Assembly (NCBI GenBank): GCA_964588415.1
Contig: CAZPPK010000004.1
Coordinates: 1 to 38,568 of the forward strand
DNA: 38,568 nt
Source: Sulfidibacterium sp964588415
Lineage (GTDB): Bacteria; Bacteroidota; Bacteroidia; Bacteroidales; F082
Direction of reading: 5' to 3'
Shown one piece after another: positions 17,818 through 26,419 of the stretch. A program made the translations under genes and the position numbers. The notes below the pieces were generated by a model that saw only the letters and a list, made by a program, of their open reading frames with translations, did no database searches and was not told the origin of the DNA. Every line of letters starts with the position of its first letter. The stretch's first letter is position 1.

Positions 17818-20800
17818 CTATTTTTTCACCTGTGTATTTTGTTCCTTGGGCAACTTTTCCAGCTTTTGCCTTGCCAGCTCTTTCAAATCCTTTCCCGGAT
17901 AATTGTTAATGACACTTTTCAGTGTTTCGCGTGCCTGAAAAACATTACCCTGGGACACATATGTGTTGGCCAGCAAAATAAAGCCTTTGGCTACCCAATA
18001 AACTTCATTGGGATAATCTTCCGAAAGGGAAAAAGCTAATTTTTGTGCGTCCTTATATTTTTTGTTTTGAAAAGCCATAAGTGCAAGGTTAAACCTTGCT
18101 TCCGCGCCAAAATGACCTTTGGAAAGCTGATCTGTGATTTTGAATTCATAAGCTGCCTGATCAGGTTTTTCAAGGCTCATATCCGATTTTGCCAATACAT
18201 AATGCGCAAAAATGATCTGATCGTTGACAATATTAGGTGTCATCAACAACTGTTGCGCAAATTGGTTGGCATCTTGTTCGTCGCCCGAAAGAAAAGCTGA
18301 TCGCATCGATCCATCCACAGCTTCCAGTTTCAGTGAGGGATCATCCGTGAATTCTGAAAGTTTCTTATAATCCGTAAATGCCTTTGAATAGTCTTTTCTG
18401 GCATAGCGCATCCGTGCTGCCATCGTCAGTGCATGAATGATAAAATCATTTTGCGGGAAGGAAATAATCTTATCATAGTAATTCAAAGCCTGCAAAGTAT
18501 CCTGTTGATTCGCATAACAATGTGCCAGATATGAATAGGATTTCAGGACGAAACCGCCACTCGGAAACTTTTGTAAATAATCTGTAAGTGAAAAAATGAC
18601 CTTGCGGCAATTGCCTGCGAGATAAGCATCTTCTCCCACCGAAAAGGTAAGCGAGTCTTCCTGGCTTTGAGAAACCTGAACAAAATTCAAAGTCTTCGCA
18701 TAGGCAAAATAAGTACTCAGATTTCCCATATCTTTATAAATATCCTGCAATGTGTTAAGTGCCACACGGGCATCGTTGGTAGCGGGATACAAAGAAATTA
18801 CCTGTTTTAAAACTGTGATGGCTTTGTTGTTCTGATTGTTTTTATAATAAAGCAAACCCATTTTTACCAAAGCCTTCCGTGCATAATTATCGTGAGGCCT
18901 TTCGCGGACCAGCTTCTGGAAATAAGTAATGGCATTTTTGGTATTATTGAGTGCACTGCCATATGTGTCTGCAATATCATACAAAGCTTTTCCATAATAT
19001 GGTGAGCCTGAATATCCCGAAACCAGTTGGAGTAACGTATTGACTTTACGCTTGAAATCACCCTGTGCACCATAGCAATAAGCTTTTTGATACAACGCAT
19101 AAGGGGCATCCCAGTCGTTTGAAGCTACCACTTTGTCATAAAGCGATATGGCATTGGTGTAATTACCCACATCTACATAACAGTCAGCCAACCTGAGACT
19201 TGCATCGCGTGAAAATTTTGGATTCAGATTTCTTTGTCTTAAAAAACGTCTGAAAAATTCCATGGCCTGTGGATACTGTTTCAAATCAAAGTAGGTATAA
19301 GCCAAACCATAATAAGCTAATGTAAAATGTGAAGATCTAGCAGCATTCCTGCTGATAAGAAATTTTTTATAAGCCATTGTCGCCTGCCGGAATTTTCTAA
19401 GATGATAGTAGGCATCTGCGTTCCAATACAATGCATCCAACGCAAGTGTAGGATTGGATTGGTATTTTAAAGATTTTTGGAAATACGCAGAAGCCCATGA
19501 GTAACGACCAGCCTGATACCATTCTATAGCTTGTTGATAAGTAAGCTGCTGATATGCAGAGCGTAAAGCTGCATCCGGGTTCTGAATCTTTTCTATGGAT
19601 GAAATGGCGGCCTGCGTATTGTTTGTGCTCAGATAGAGTTGTATGAGCAATTTTGATGCCTGGCTTTTTTGATCATAAGAAGCTGACTTGCTACTCAGAA
19701 ATTCTTCGGCCAAAGCCACCGGATTATTGTATGGGTCACCTTTTTCCTTTAAAGTAAGTTTAAGGTAAGTAACCAAAGCTTCTGCCGTTAATTGCGGGTC
19801 ACGCTTCAATTTATATGCAGAAACAAAAGCGTTCTGTGCAAAACGGTTCTGGTTTATCCTGAGATAGCAGTATCCCAGGTGTATCCAGGTATTTTGTGCC
19901 AAAACATCCTGTCCACCAGTGATTTGCTGAAAATTAGAGGCTGCTTCCTGATAATGCCCGGTTTTAAAGCGCGTAAAACCCATCCTGTATTCTTCATCAG
20001 GTGAAATTTGATGCCGGGTGGTTTTTTCATAAGTCTCAAAATAAGGCAATGCATCACTAAAATCTTTCAACTGATAATACGCATTTGCCATGATCCTGCT
20101 CAATTCCGAATTAGGATTAAAACCGTGGTTTGTAAAAAATGTTTTCCCAAGATCTACTGTTTTTTGATATTGTTTCTGCTGATAATAAATATGCAGCAAA
20201 TAAGTGGGGACAAATTTTTTGTAGCGTGGGTCATCCTTCACGGCAAGAAACCCTTTCAATGCTTCGTCATAATTTCCGGCTTCATACTGAACATGAGCAT
20301 AATAATAACTGGCAGACCGGGCGTAATGGCTTCCTGAATTCATTACTTTTTGAAACAGCAGTAAGGCTTCGGAATATCTGTTGCGACGGATAAGGCAAAA
20401 TCCTTTTTCAAAGTAAAACTGAGCCTGCTGGTCCAGGTTCAGGTTATTTGGTTCAATCTTGTTAAAAATGTCCATCACCAAATCATACCTGCCCATCTGG
20501 AAGTACAAATTCGCCGTGGAAAAATTCACGGCAGGTATCCAGGCACTTTCAGGATATTGATTAGAAAAGTATGTTAGCCGGTATAATGCATCTTTTTCGT
20601 TGAGTTTTACAGCGCTTTCCGCGGCATAAAATGATGCATTCTCAGCCAACAGATTCTTTTGAGATCCCGATTCGCGGGCACACTCGTCAAACATTGCTTT
20701 GGCAGCACCATAATTTTGTTGATTATAAAGTCTGTTTGCTTTCTGAAAGATCATTCCAGGCGACTTTGTAAGGGAAATATCCTGCCCCCAAACAGTTCCC

Positions 20801-20853
20801 CAAAATATTATGAAGCCCAAAAACAGGATGTACTTAATTCTGGCACTGTTCAC
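17818..20853 (-). CDS. Exported TPR-repeat protein (1011 aa)
   Basis: Signal peptide at residues 1-23 (hydrophobic core YILFLGFIIFWGTVWG, then Gln), followed by about 970 residues of tetratricopeptide-like helical repeats. Clear units are AQFYFEKGFCLIRRNRYSEAL, YAHVQYEAGNYDEALKGF and YGLAYTYFDLKQYPQAMEFFRRFL (core residues only cited). The gene probably acts in the periplasm as a protein-binding scaffold, since there is no lipobox Cys and no T9SS tail. The next gene, 8 bp downstream, is the plugless barrel, so the two form an operon and likely one envelope complex. The exact function is not known to me. BamD-like or YbgF-like assembly roles are possible by repeat type only. Confidence 0.82.
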   Translation of the reverse strand: MNSARIKYILFLGFIIFWGTVWGQDISLTKSPGMIFQKANRLYNQQNYGAAKAMFDECARESGSQKNLLAENASFYAAESAVKLNEKDALYRLTYFSNQYPESAWIPAVNFSTANLYFQMGRYDLVMDIFNKIEPNNLNLDQQAQFYFEKGFCLIRRNRYSEALLLFQKVMNSGSHYARSASYYYAHVQYEAGNYDEALKGFLAVKDDPRYKKFVPTYLLHIYYQQKQYQKTVDLGKTFFTNHGFNPNSELSRIMANAYYQLKDFSDALPYFETYEKTTRHQISPDEEYRMGFTRFKTGHYQEAASNFQQITGGQDVLAQNTWIHLGYCYLRINQNRFAQNAFVSAYKLKRDPQLTAEALVTYLKLTLKEKGDPYNNPVALAEEFLSSKSASYDQKSQASKLLIQLYLSTNNTQAAISSIEKIQNPDAALRSAYQQLTYQQAIEWYQAGRYSWASAYFQKSLKYQSNPTLALDALYWNADAYYHLRKFRQATMAYKKFLISRNAARSSHFTLAYYGLAYTYFDLKQYPQAMEFFRRFLRQRNLNPKFSRDASLRLADCYVDVGNYTNAISLYDKVVASNDWDAPYALYQKAYCYGAQGDFKRKVNTLLQLVSGYSGSPYYGKALYDIADTYGSALNNTKNAITYFQKLVRERPHDNYARKALVKMGLLYYKNNQNNKAITVLKQVISLYPATNDARVALNTLQDIYKDMGNLSTYFAYAKTLNFVQVSQSQEDSLTFSVGEDAYLAGNCRKVIFSLTDYLQKFPSGGFVLKSYSYLAHCYANQQDTLQALNYYDKIISFPQNDFIIHALTMAARMRYARKDYSKAFTDYKKLSEFTDDPSLKLEAVDGSMRSAFLSGDEQDANQFAQQLLMTPNIVNDQIIFAHYVLAKSDMSLEKPDQAAYEFKITDQLSKGHFGAEARFNLALMAFQNKKYKDAQKLAFSLSEDYPNEVYWVAKGFILLANTYVSQGNVFQARETLKSVINNYPGKDLKELARQKLEKLPKEQNTQVKK

Positions 20854-21088
20854 TATTTCAAAATATTTTTTTAAAAATACCTATTAATATTAGCTGTCAA
20901 ATTCGACAGAAAAAGAATTATTAACAATTTACAGTTTAACGAAAAAAAGGTGAAATTGTTTTGATGATCATTGAAATTATTAATAAGATATTTCGCAGCA
21001 ACGATGATAGAATCCCATTCAATAAGTAAAATCCGGTTATAAGGAAAAGATTTTAATCCTTGAGCCCACTCCGAAAAGTTAAAAAATG

Positions 21089-21116
21089 CGTCATTGCGAG
21101 GCACGAAGCAATCTCA
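21089..21116 (-). repeat. Dispersed-type palindromic repeat unit at kinase 3' end
   Basis: On the minus strand TGAGATTGCTTCGTGCCTCG plus CAATGACG (21116-21089) resembles the ATTGCTTCG...CGCAATGA family of small intergenic repeats scattered in many bacterial genomes. ATTGC and GCAAT form the imperfect palindrome. Its first three bases are the TGA stop of the histidine kinase. Only one clear copy is in this window. Confidence 0.5.
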
Positions 21117-22433
21117 TACCATTGATATTCCATCTATTGGGATAGTAAAGCTAAAGTTGGAACCTTTACCGAAAGTAGTTTCCACAGAAACGCTTCCACC
21201 ATACATTTCGACAATAAGCTTCACAAGGTATAATCCGATGCCCGTTCCGATATGAATTTTTTCCCTGCTATATTCCAATTTATTGAAACGCTTGAACAAA
21301 CGCTCTTTATTTTCTTCTTTAATACCTATACCCGTGTCATTTACAAAAAACCGGATAAACTTATTTTCCACATCAAATCCAAATTCAATATGACCTTTTG
21401 TTGTAAACTTTACTGCGTTGTCCAGCAAATGTTTCAAAGCATGCTCCAAATAATTGCGATCAATAGTAACCGTAACATCATTTTGCGGAACATTCTTTAA
21501 AATTATTACCTGGTCGTTATTTTGTTTTTGAAGGAGAGCCGAATATACCCTTTCCAGATCTGTCACAACCTGATTCAGATTACATGGTGCATCATCAAGT
21601 TGGATGGTGTGCGATTCAAACATAGAAATTTCCAGAATATCATTGACCAGTTCTAACAGGATTTTGTTATTCTCATTAATGTAAAATTTGTATTTCTTTC
21701 TTTCTTCTATTGTAACATCTCCCGTTAGCAGTAAATTACTAAAGCCTATAATTGTATTCAAAGGAGTTCTGATCTCATGAGACATATTGGCAATGAATGA
21801 AGTTTTAAGACGATCTGATTCAAGTGCTCTGTAGTACTCGTTCAAATAATTTTTCTTAACAATTTTCATCAAAACAAAAGCAACCATTATGTAAAACATT
21901 ACAGCTGAATAAGTGTCTATTCTCCGCATAACCGCATTAGGGTATTCAGATGGATGTATATAATTTCCGTATTCCAGAAAAAATAGTACCGCTACATTTA
22001 TAATTATTAGAAAGCTCACCAAAATCAGCTGTTTATTCCCCAACATAAATATCAGATAGCCATAAAGCAAAAACAGCATATACAACATAGGTCCCGCAGA
22101 CCTATAATTATAATACCATGAAAAATTAATAACAACAAGAGTGATGATGACAAAAAGCCATTTGGTAAAGGTTATATTCTCCCCCTTTTTGGCAAGAAAG
22201 AAAATAAAAATGTAGGCAAATAGTGAAACCCAGACAATAATTTTCAAATCTTCAGTAAAATTCCAAAGAAAACCTACTACTACTGAAACAACAGAAATAA
22301 TTATACTCACTATGCTAAGCGGAACTAAAAAACTCTTTTCAAACAAATGGGCTTTTTCTGTATCTACCAAATGTTCTCCATCTTTTATTCTAAAGATGTC
22401 AAATACATTTTGAAATATGTTCTTTAGTTTCAT
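21114..22433 (-). CDS. Six-helix sensor histidine kinase
   Basis: A 439-residue inner-membrane kinase. Six hydrophobic helices span about 36-192 with little periplasmic sequence. The HisKA domain has the phospho-acceptor His219 in FIANMSHEIRTPLN, and HATPase_c has the N-box (LLDNAVKF), G1 (NDTGIGI), F-box (FKRFNKL) and G2 (IGTGIGLYLVKLIV). There is no receiver. The membrane part is a clear paralogue of the hybrid kinase just upstream (33 bp gap, same strand): both have a WYYN..S.GP.LY block (WYYNYRSAGPMLY here) and KQL and NVA motifs. Likely co-transcribed with it. Partner response regulator unknown; the hybrid's receiver is the nearest candidate. Its stop codon is supplied by a repeat. Confidence 0.9.
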   Translation of the reverse strand: MKLKNIFQNVFDIFRIKDGEHLVDTEKAHLFEKSFLVPLSIVSIIISVVSVVVGFLWNFTEDLKIIVWVSLFAYIFIFFLAKKGENITFTKWLFVIITLVVINFSWYYNYRSAGPMLYMLFLLYGYLIFMLGNKQLILVSFLIIINVAVLFFLEYGNYIHPSEYPNAVMRRIDTYSAVMFYIMVAFVLMKIVKKNYLNEYYRALESDRLKTSFIANMSHEIRTPLNTIIGFSNLLLTGDVTIEERKKYKFYINENNKILLELVNDILEISMFESHTIQLDDAPCNLNQVVTDLERVYSALLQKQNNDQVIILKNVPQNDVTVTIDRNYLEHALKHLLDNAVKFTTKGHIEFGFDVENKFIRFFVNDTGIGIKEENKERLFKRFNKLEYSREKIHIGTGIGLYLVKLIVEMYGGSVSVETTFGKGSNFSFTIPIDGISMV

Positions 22434-22466
22434 TACGAGATTTTAAAATCATAAGAGTATTTTGCA

Positions 22467-24176
22467 TCAACTACTAAGGTTTTTGTGTGGCAAATACTTG
22501 GCAATTAAACTAACCAAAGCTTCTCTTTGAACCGGTTTAGCAATATAATCATTGAAACCAGCCTCCAGGCATTTCTCCTTATCAGCTGCCATTGCATAAG
22601 CAGTCTGAGCAATTATCGGAATTCCTGTACTTTTCTTTCTAATTTCCTTTAGCACTTCAAAGCCGTCTATATCAGGCATTTTCAAATCAAGCAATATTAA
22701 ACCGATGTCAGGATGTTTTTCAAAAGCTTCTATACCTTCCATCCCGCTAAAAGCCTGAACCAGTTCAAAATTGCCAGGTTTCAAAAGTGCTGTATAGTAT
22801 TGTTGATTAGATTCCTGGTCGTCTATAATCAAAATTTTAACTCTATTTTCAATATTAGTCAATAGATTTTCATGATTTCCTAAATCAGGTTCATTTTCAT
22901 TCATTTCAATCTGGAAATCAGTCTTTGGAATTGTAAAATAAAACATACTTCCTTTGCCATATTCAGATTCTATCCAGATTTCACCGCCAAGCATTCCTAC
23001 AATTCTTTTTGAAAGATAAAGTCCAATACCGGTACCCCTAAATAATTTTGTGTTATCATCCTCTACCTTGTAAAACCTGTCGAAAAGATAGTTTAGGTGA
23101 TAGTCTTTAATTCCTATGCCAGTATCTTTTACATAAAATTTCAGGTATTTATCTTCAACTGAGAACCCGAACTCAATTTCTCCCTTTTCCGTATATTTAA
23201 CGGCATTATCAAGCAGATTTATCATAACCTGTTGCAAACGGGCACTATCTGTCTTCACAAGAACATGACCAGGCATTTTTTTATTTATCAATCGAATTGT
23301 ATGGCTCTCATTTAGTTTTAATAAATAAGTTTCTTTCAGATTGTCCATAAGGTTTCCTACGTCGCATCGAGTTGTAACCAAGCTAAGCTGGTCCGATTCT
23401 ATCATCGAAACATCCAAAATATCGTTTACCAGCCTCAACAGCGAATCATTGCTGCCATTTATAATTTCGATGTATTGTTTTTTTTCTTCCACAGTCAGAT
23501 TCTCATCAGCCAGAATATTGCTAAAACCAACAATAGCATTTAATGGAGTTCTAATTTCATGTGACATATTAGCCAAAAAGGAAGATTTTAACTGATCGGC
23601 TTTTTTGGCCTTTTTATATTGAGTGATATAAATGTTCTTAGCACCTCTCATCACAATAAATATCAGGAAGAAATAAAGAAAAATTCCTGTATAAACATCT
23701 TCTATCCTTGCTCCGATGGAAGGATAATGTCCGGTAAGGCTTGGGAAACGATTATCAATGTAATACAATATAGCCACGTTAAGGACCAAAATCAAGCTTG
23801 TAAAAAACAGTTGTTTCCTTTCAAGCAAAAAAATCAAGTAACTGTAGATCAATACAAAAAAGTAGAGTACGGGCCCCTGAGAACCAAAATTATAGTACCA
23901 TAGAATATTCACAAATAATAATGCAGCAGAAACCAAAAACCATTTAACAAAGATTAGGTACTTTCCTTTGTATGCCATGTAATATAAAAATCCAAAAATG
24001 ACAAAACCTACATAGGGAATTAATTTTGATATTATCCCAAAATCCAATTGGGTATTAATAAAGATCGCAACAAAAGAAAATATGACGCCACCTAGACATA
24101 ATGGAGTGACGAATTGTTTTCCAAACTCTATATCGTCATATTCTTTTTTATTGGTAAGCAATGAGTTCAATTTCAT
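22467..24176 (-). CDS. Six-helix hybrid sensor histidine kinase with receiver
   Basis: A 569-residue kinase. Six membrane helices lie at about 22-177, then HisKA with His206 in LANMSHEIRTPLN, HATPase_c (LLDNAVKYTE, DTGIGI, GTGIGLYLSKRIV) and a C-terminal receiver from about 445 with acidic Asp452/Asp453, phospho-acceptor Asp497 in LILLDLKMPD, Thr525 and Lys547. No output domain follows, so phosphate probably passes to a separate partner or the receiver tunes the kinase. The membrane domain shares WYYNFGSQGPVLY with the kinase downstream, indicating tandem duplication. It is divergent from the alpha-oxoamine synthase gene with about 146 bp between starts, an arrangement also seen in CqsA/CqsS-type loci. 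Confidence 0.92.
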   Translation of the reverse strand: MKLNSLLTNKKEYDDIEFGKQFVTPLCLGGVIFSFVAIFINTQLDFGIISKLIPYVGFVIFGFLYYMAYKGKYLIFVKWFLVSAALLFVNILWYYNFGSQGPVLYFFVLIYSYLIFLLERKQLFFTSLILVLNVAILYYIDNRFPSLTGHYPSIGARIEDVYTGIFLYFFLIFIVMRGAKNIYITQYKKAKKADQLKSSFLANMSHEIRTPLNAIVGFSNILADENLTVEEKKQYIEIINGSNDSLLRLVNDILDVSMIESDQLSLVTTRCDVGNLMDNLKETYLLKLNESHTIRLINKKMPGHVLVKTDSARLQQVMINLLDNAVKYTEKGEIEFGFSVEDKYLKFYVKDTGIGIKDYHLNYLFDRFYKVEDDNTKLFRGTGIGLYLSKRIVGMLGGEIWIESEYGKGSMFYFTIPKTDFQIEMNENEPDLGNHENLLTNIENRVKILIIDDQESNQQYYTALLKPGNFELVQAFSGMEGIEAFEKHPDIGLILLDLKMPDIDGFEVLKEIRKKSTGIPIIAQTAYAMAADKEKCLEAGFNDYIAKPVQREALVSLIAKYLPHKNLSS

Positions 24177-24322
24177 AGTTAAAGTAAAGTTGTAACATTA
24201 TTTATTAACAGTAAATATACATATTTATAGTTCATAAAAGGAATCTATATCGTTTTTTCCCAGTTTTGGAAAATAATTCCCAAATAAAATTTAAATTTGA
24301 TAAATTTTTAAAACTACTAAAA

Positions 24323-25570
24323 ATGGGAAATTCTTTAATTGAAAAAGCTTACGAAGTAATTGATTATTCAAAAAAATTTGGATTTGGTCACTTAGCTTCG
24401 AGAAAGGAGTCACAGCCTGGCAATAGAGAGGTTATTATCAAAGGAGAAAAGTACATTCCTTTTTCTCTGAGTGACTATCTTATGCTGATGCATGATGAGC
24501 GTATAAAGAATGGTGCTATTGAAGCTATTCGTAACAATGGTTTTAATTTATCCATTTCCAGAGAATTTATGCATGCAGAAATTACTGATCAAGCAGAGGA
24601 AATCTTAAGTCAGGTATTCGGAAACCCTGTTGTTTTATTCCCCAAAACGACATTGGCACATATTGGTGCTATTCCTCTGCTTATAGACAAAAAGGATGCA
24701 GTAATTATGGACCATCATGCACATTCGACCATTGGAATGGCAGTTGAAATGGTCAAATCTCGCGGTGTTCATGTCGAGATTGTAAGACATAATAATCTGA
24801 CGCAACTTGAAGACAGGATCAAAGAATTGCGAAAAGACCATAAAAAAATATGGTATCTGGGAGATGGTGTTTATTCCATGTATGGGGATTTGTTTCCTGC
24901 CAAAGACATAGTCAGGTTATTAGATACCTACGAAGAATTTTACACTTATGTTGACGATGCACACGGAATTAGTTGGGTCGGACCCAACGGCTCTGGTCAT
25001 GTTCTGTCCCAAATAAAACAACATCCTAAAATGATCATAGCTGTTTCCTTTGGAAAGGGATATGGCGCAGGAGGCGGAGCCATCGTTTGTCCGAGCGAGG
25101 AAATTAAAAAACTGTTGGTTTATCTCAGTGGGCCTCTGATGTTTACGGGGCCCCTCGAATCATCTACATTAGGTGGTCTGATTGCTTCTTCAAAAATTCA
25201 TCTTAGCGACGAAATTGTCGTGCTTCAGGAAAGATTATCGGAATTAATAAATTACTTTTATGACAGAACTGAAGAATTAGGTCTCCCACTGGCGGATTAC
25301 ACCAGGACACCAACCGCTTATTTCCCCACAGGGAAACCGGAGACTGTTTTTGAAGTCGGAAGGTTTATCTTCAGGAATCATCTGACCAGTACTGCAGGTT
25401 TATATCCTGCTGTTCCTTTTAACAATTCCGGGATTCGCATTCAAATCAGTTTGTATCAGGAAAAATCAGATATTGATAACTTGTTACAAGCCATCCAGGA
25501 AGGCTATGCTTATCTTGCAAAAGAAAAAGGTTTTTCAATTGAAGATGTGTTAAAGCGTTTTAAAAAATAA
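24323..25570 (+). CDS. PLP-dependent alpha-oxoamine synthase / class I-II aminotransferase fold
   Basis: A cytoplasmic PLP enzyme of 415 residues from the ATG at 24323. The frame is open upstream to a TTG at 24266, but no ATG exists there. Fold marks are DYLMLMHDERIK near the N-terminus, DHHAHSTIGMAV, DGVYSMYGDLFPAKDIVRL, DDAHGISWVGPNGSG (Asp212, His214) and the Schiff-base Lys245 in SFGKGYGAGGG. This resembles BioF, 2-amino-3-ketobutyrate CoA ligase, serine palmitoyltransferase and CqsA, which condense an amino acid with an acyl-CoA. No other biotin or sphingolipid gene is nearby. The divergent neighbours are two sensor kinases, which raises a signalling role. Substrate cannot be assigned from sequence alone. 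Confidence 0.8.
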   Translation: MGNSLIEKAYEVIDYSKKFGFGHLASRKESQPGNREVIIKGEKYIPFSLSDYLMLMHDERIKNGAIEAIRNNGFNLSISREFMHAEITDQAEEILSQVFGNPVVLFPKTTLAHIGAIPLLIDKKDAVIMDHHAHSTIGMAVEMVKSRGVHVEIVRHNNLTQLEDRIKELRKDHKKIWYLGDGVYSMYGDLFPAKDIVRLLDTYEEFYTYVDDAHGISWVGPNGSGHVLSQIKQHPKMIIAVSFGKGYGAGGGAIVCPSEEIKKLLVYLSGPLMFTGPLESSTLGGLIASSKIHLSDEIVVLQERLSELINYFYDRTEELGLPLADYTRTPTAYFPTGKPETVFEVGRFIFRNHLTSTAGLYPAVPFNNSGIRIQISLYQEKSDIDNLLQAIQEGYAYLAKEKGFSIEDVLKRFKK

Positions 25571-25572
25571 AC

Positions 25573-25723
25573 TACCCCGAGGCAGAGCCATCGAGGTATT
25601 AAAAGGAGTTTGCTTTGCAAACATTATTGTTTCCGACCCAGAGGGTCGGGGTATTAACCTATATCCCGCTGAAAAAGCGGGATTAGTTCAACTAACTATT
25701 TCGAATGCTCCGCTTATCGCGGA
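25573..25723. repeat. Cluster of five small stem-loops between the PLP enzyme gene and rnpB
   Basis: Five inverted repeats in 150 bp: 25573-25598 (imperfect, ACCCCGA/TCGAGGT arms), 25608-25622 (GTTTGC ttt GCAAAC), 25633-25649 (CCGACCC aga GGGTCGG), 25663-25683 (ATCCCGCT gaaaa AGCGGGAT) and 25709-25723 (TCCGC ttatc GCGGA). No reading frame or T runs follow them, so they do not look like ordinary terminators. They lie past the 3' end of both flanking transcripts. Confidence 0.6.
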
Positions 25724-25753
25724 TTTTCAAAATAGAGTTTCACTAATTAAAAA

Positions 25754-26132
25754 CCGTCAGGCCTGTAAGCGGGATTCTGTAAATTGCCCGAAGGCAAAGT
25801 TTCTATCATTTATCCAGACTTTGTGTCACCACAAAGCTCAAGCAGCCTACCCACCGGCATCGGACGGGCAGTCCTTATCCCGTCTGGAACGGGATCGCCG
25901 GAATATTTGGCCTTGCAACCCATAAGGTTTACCCCGTAACGGTGTCGCCATCGCTACGCGTGGGCTCTTACCCCACGTTTTCACCCTTACCTCGCCATGG
26001 GCGAGGCGGTAATTTTCTGTGGCACTTGCTGTTTCTGCCTTCCGGCAGAACCTTCCCGTTAGGAAGTATGGCGCCCTGTGTTGTCCCGACTTTCCTACTC
26101 ACCTGAAGCGAGACGATAGAACAGCCTGACGG
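25754..26132 (-). ncRNA. rnpB: RNase P RNA (class A)
   Basis: The ribozyme that matures tRNA 5' ends. The P1 helix closes the molecule: CCGTCAGGC at its 5' end (26132-26124) pairs with GCCTGACGG at its 3' end (25762-25754). On the minus strand, P4 and J sequences such as GAGTAGGAAAGTCGGGACA, which matches the universal GAGGAAAGTCC block near the 5' end, and the late CAGAATCCCGCTTACAGG segment are present. About 380 nt, normal for the class. A -7 element (TAATTTTG, 26145-26138) sits 5 nt upstream of the P1 5' strand, consistent with transcription starting at the mature end. The 3' end may extend a few bases beyond P1. Confidence 0.95.
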
Positions 26133-26137
26133 TTTTG

Positions 26138-26145
26138 CAAAATTA
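26138..26145 (-). promoter_or_regulatory. Candidate -7 element for rnpB
   Basis: TAATTTTG on the minus strand matches TAnnTTTG and places the start at about the first base of P1, as expected for a stable RNA. No -33 TTTG is clear. Confidence 0.5.
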
Positions 26146-26395
26146 CTGCATTTAAAAGAATTTCCGATTAAAGCTTTTAAAAAATAACCTGATTAACAGA
26201 AAAAAACTATGCGCCAGAAAATTTTAACTAAAATTAAGAAACCTAAGGTCAGACATTTTTATTCACAGATCGTTGCGAGAAACCCACAAACATCTAATAT
26301 TCTGTATCTAACAAAATCTTCATCTTCTCAAATGTACCTAAATTTAATAGTTCACAAAATAGTACTTTGTTAGAACAAAAAGTTAGAGAATTATA

Positions 26396-26403
26396 TACAT
26401 TTG
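26396..26403 (+). promoter_or_regulatory. Candidate -7 element for tatA
   Basis: TACATTTG matches TAnnTTTG, 16 nt before the ATG at 26420. The nearest TTTG (26366) is 26 nt away, too far for the usual spacing. Confidence 0.4.
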
Positions 26404-26419
26404 CGAAAACTTAATTACT

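Noticed and set aside
20892..20907. CTGTC/GACAG hairpin after the TPR gene start region as a terminator
   Set aside because: Five-bp stem with no T run in the useful direction, upstream rather than downstream of the leftward gene.
20871..21104. 77-residue minus-strand frame between the TPR gene and the histidine kinase
   Set aside because: Its start lies in the dispersed repeat, it resembles no family, and the composition is that of AT-rich intergenic DNA.
24266..24322. Upstream extension of the PLP enzyme from a TTG codon
   Set aside because: No ATG is present in the extension, and the ATG at 24323 gives a family-length protein; TTG starts would be unusual here.
25574..25723. CRISPR-like array beside rnpB
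   Set aside because: The hairpins differ from each other in sequence, there are no equal-length direct repeats and spacers, and there is no cas gene.
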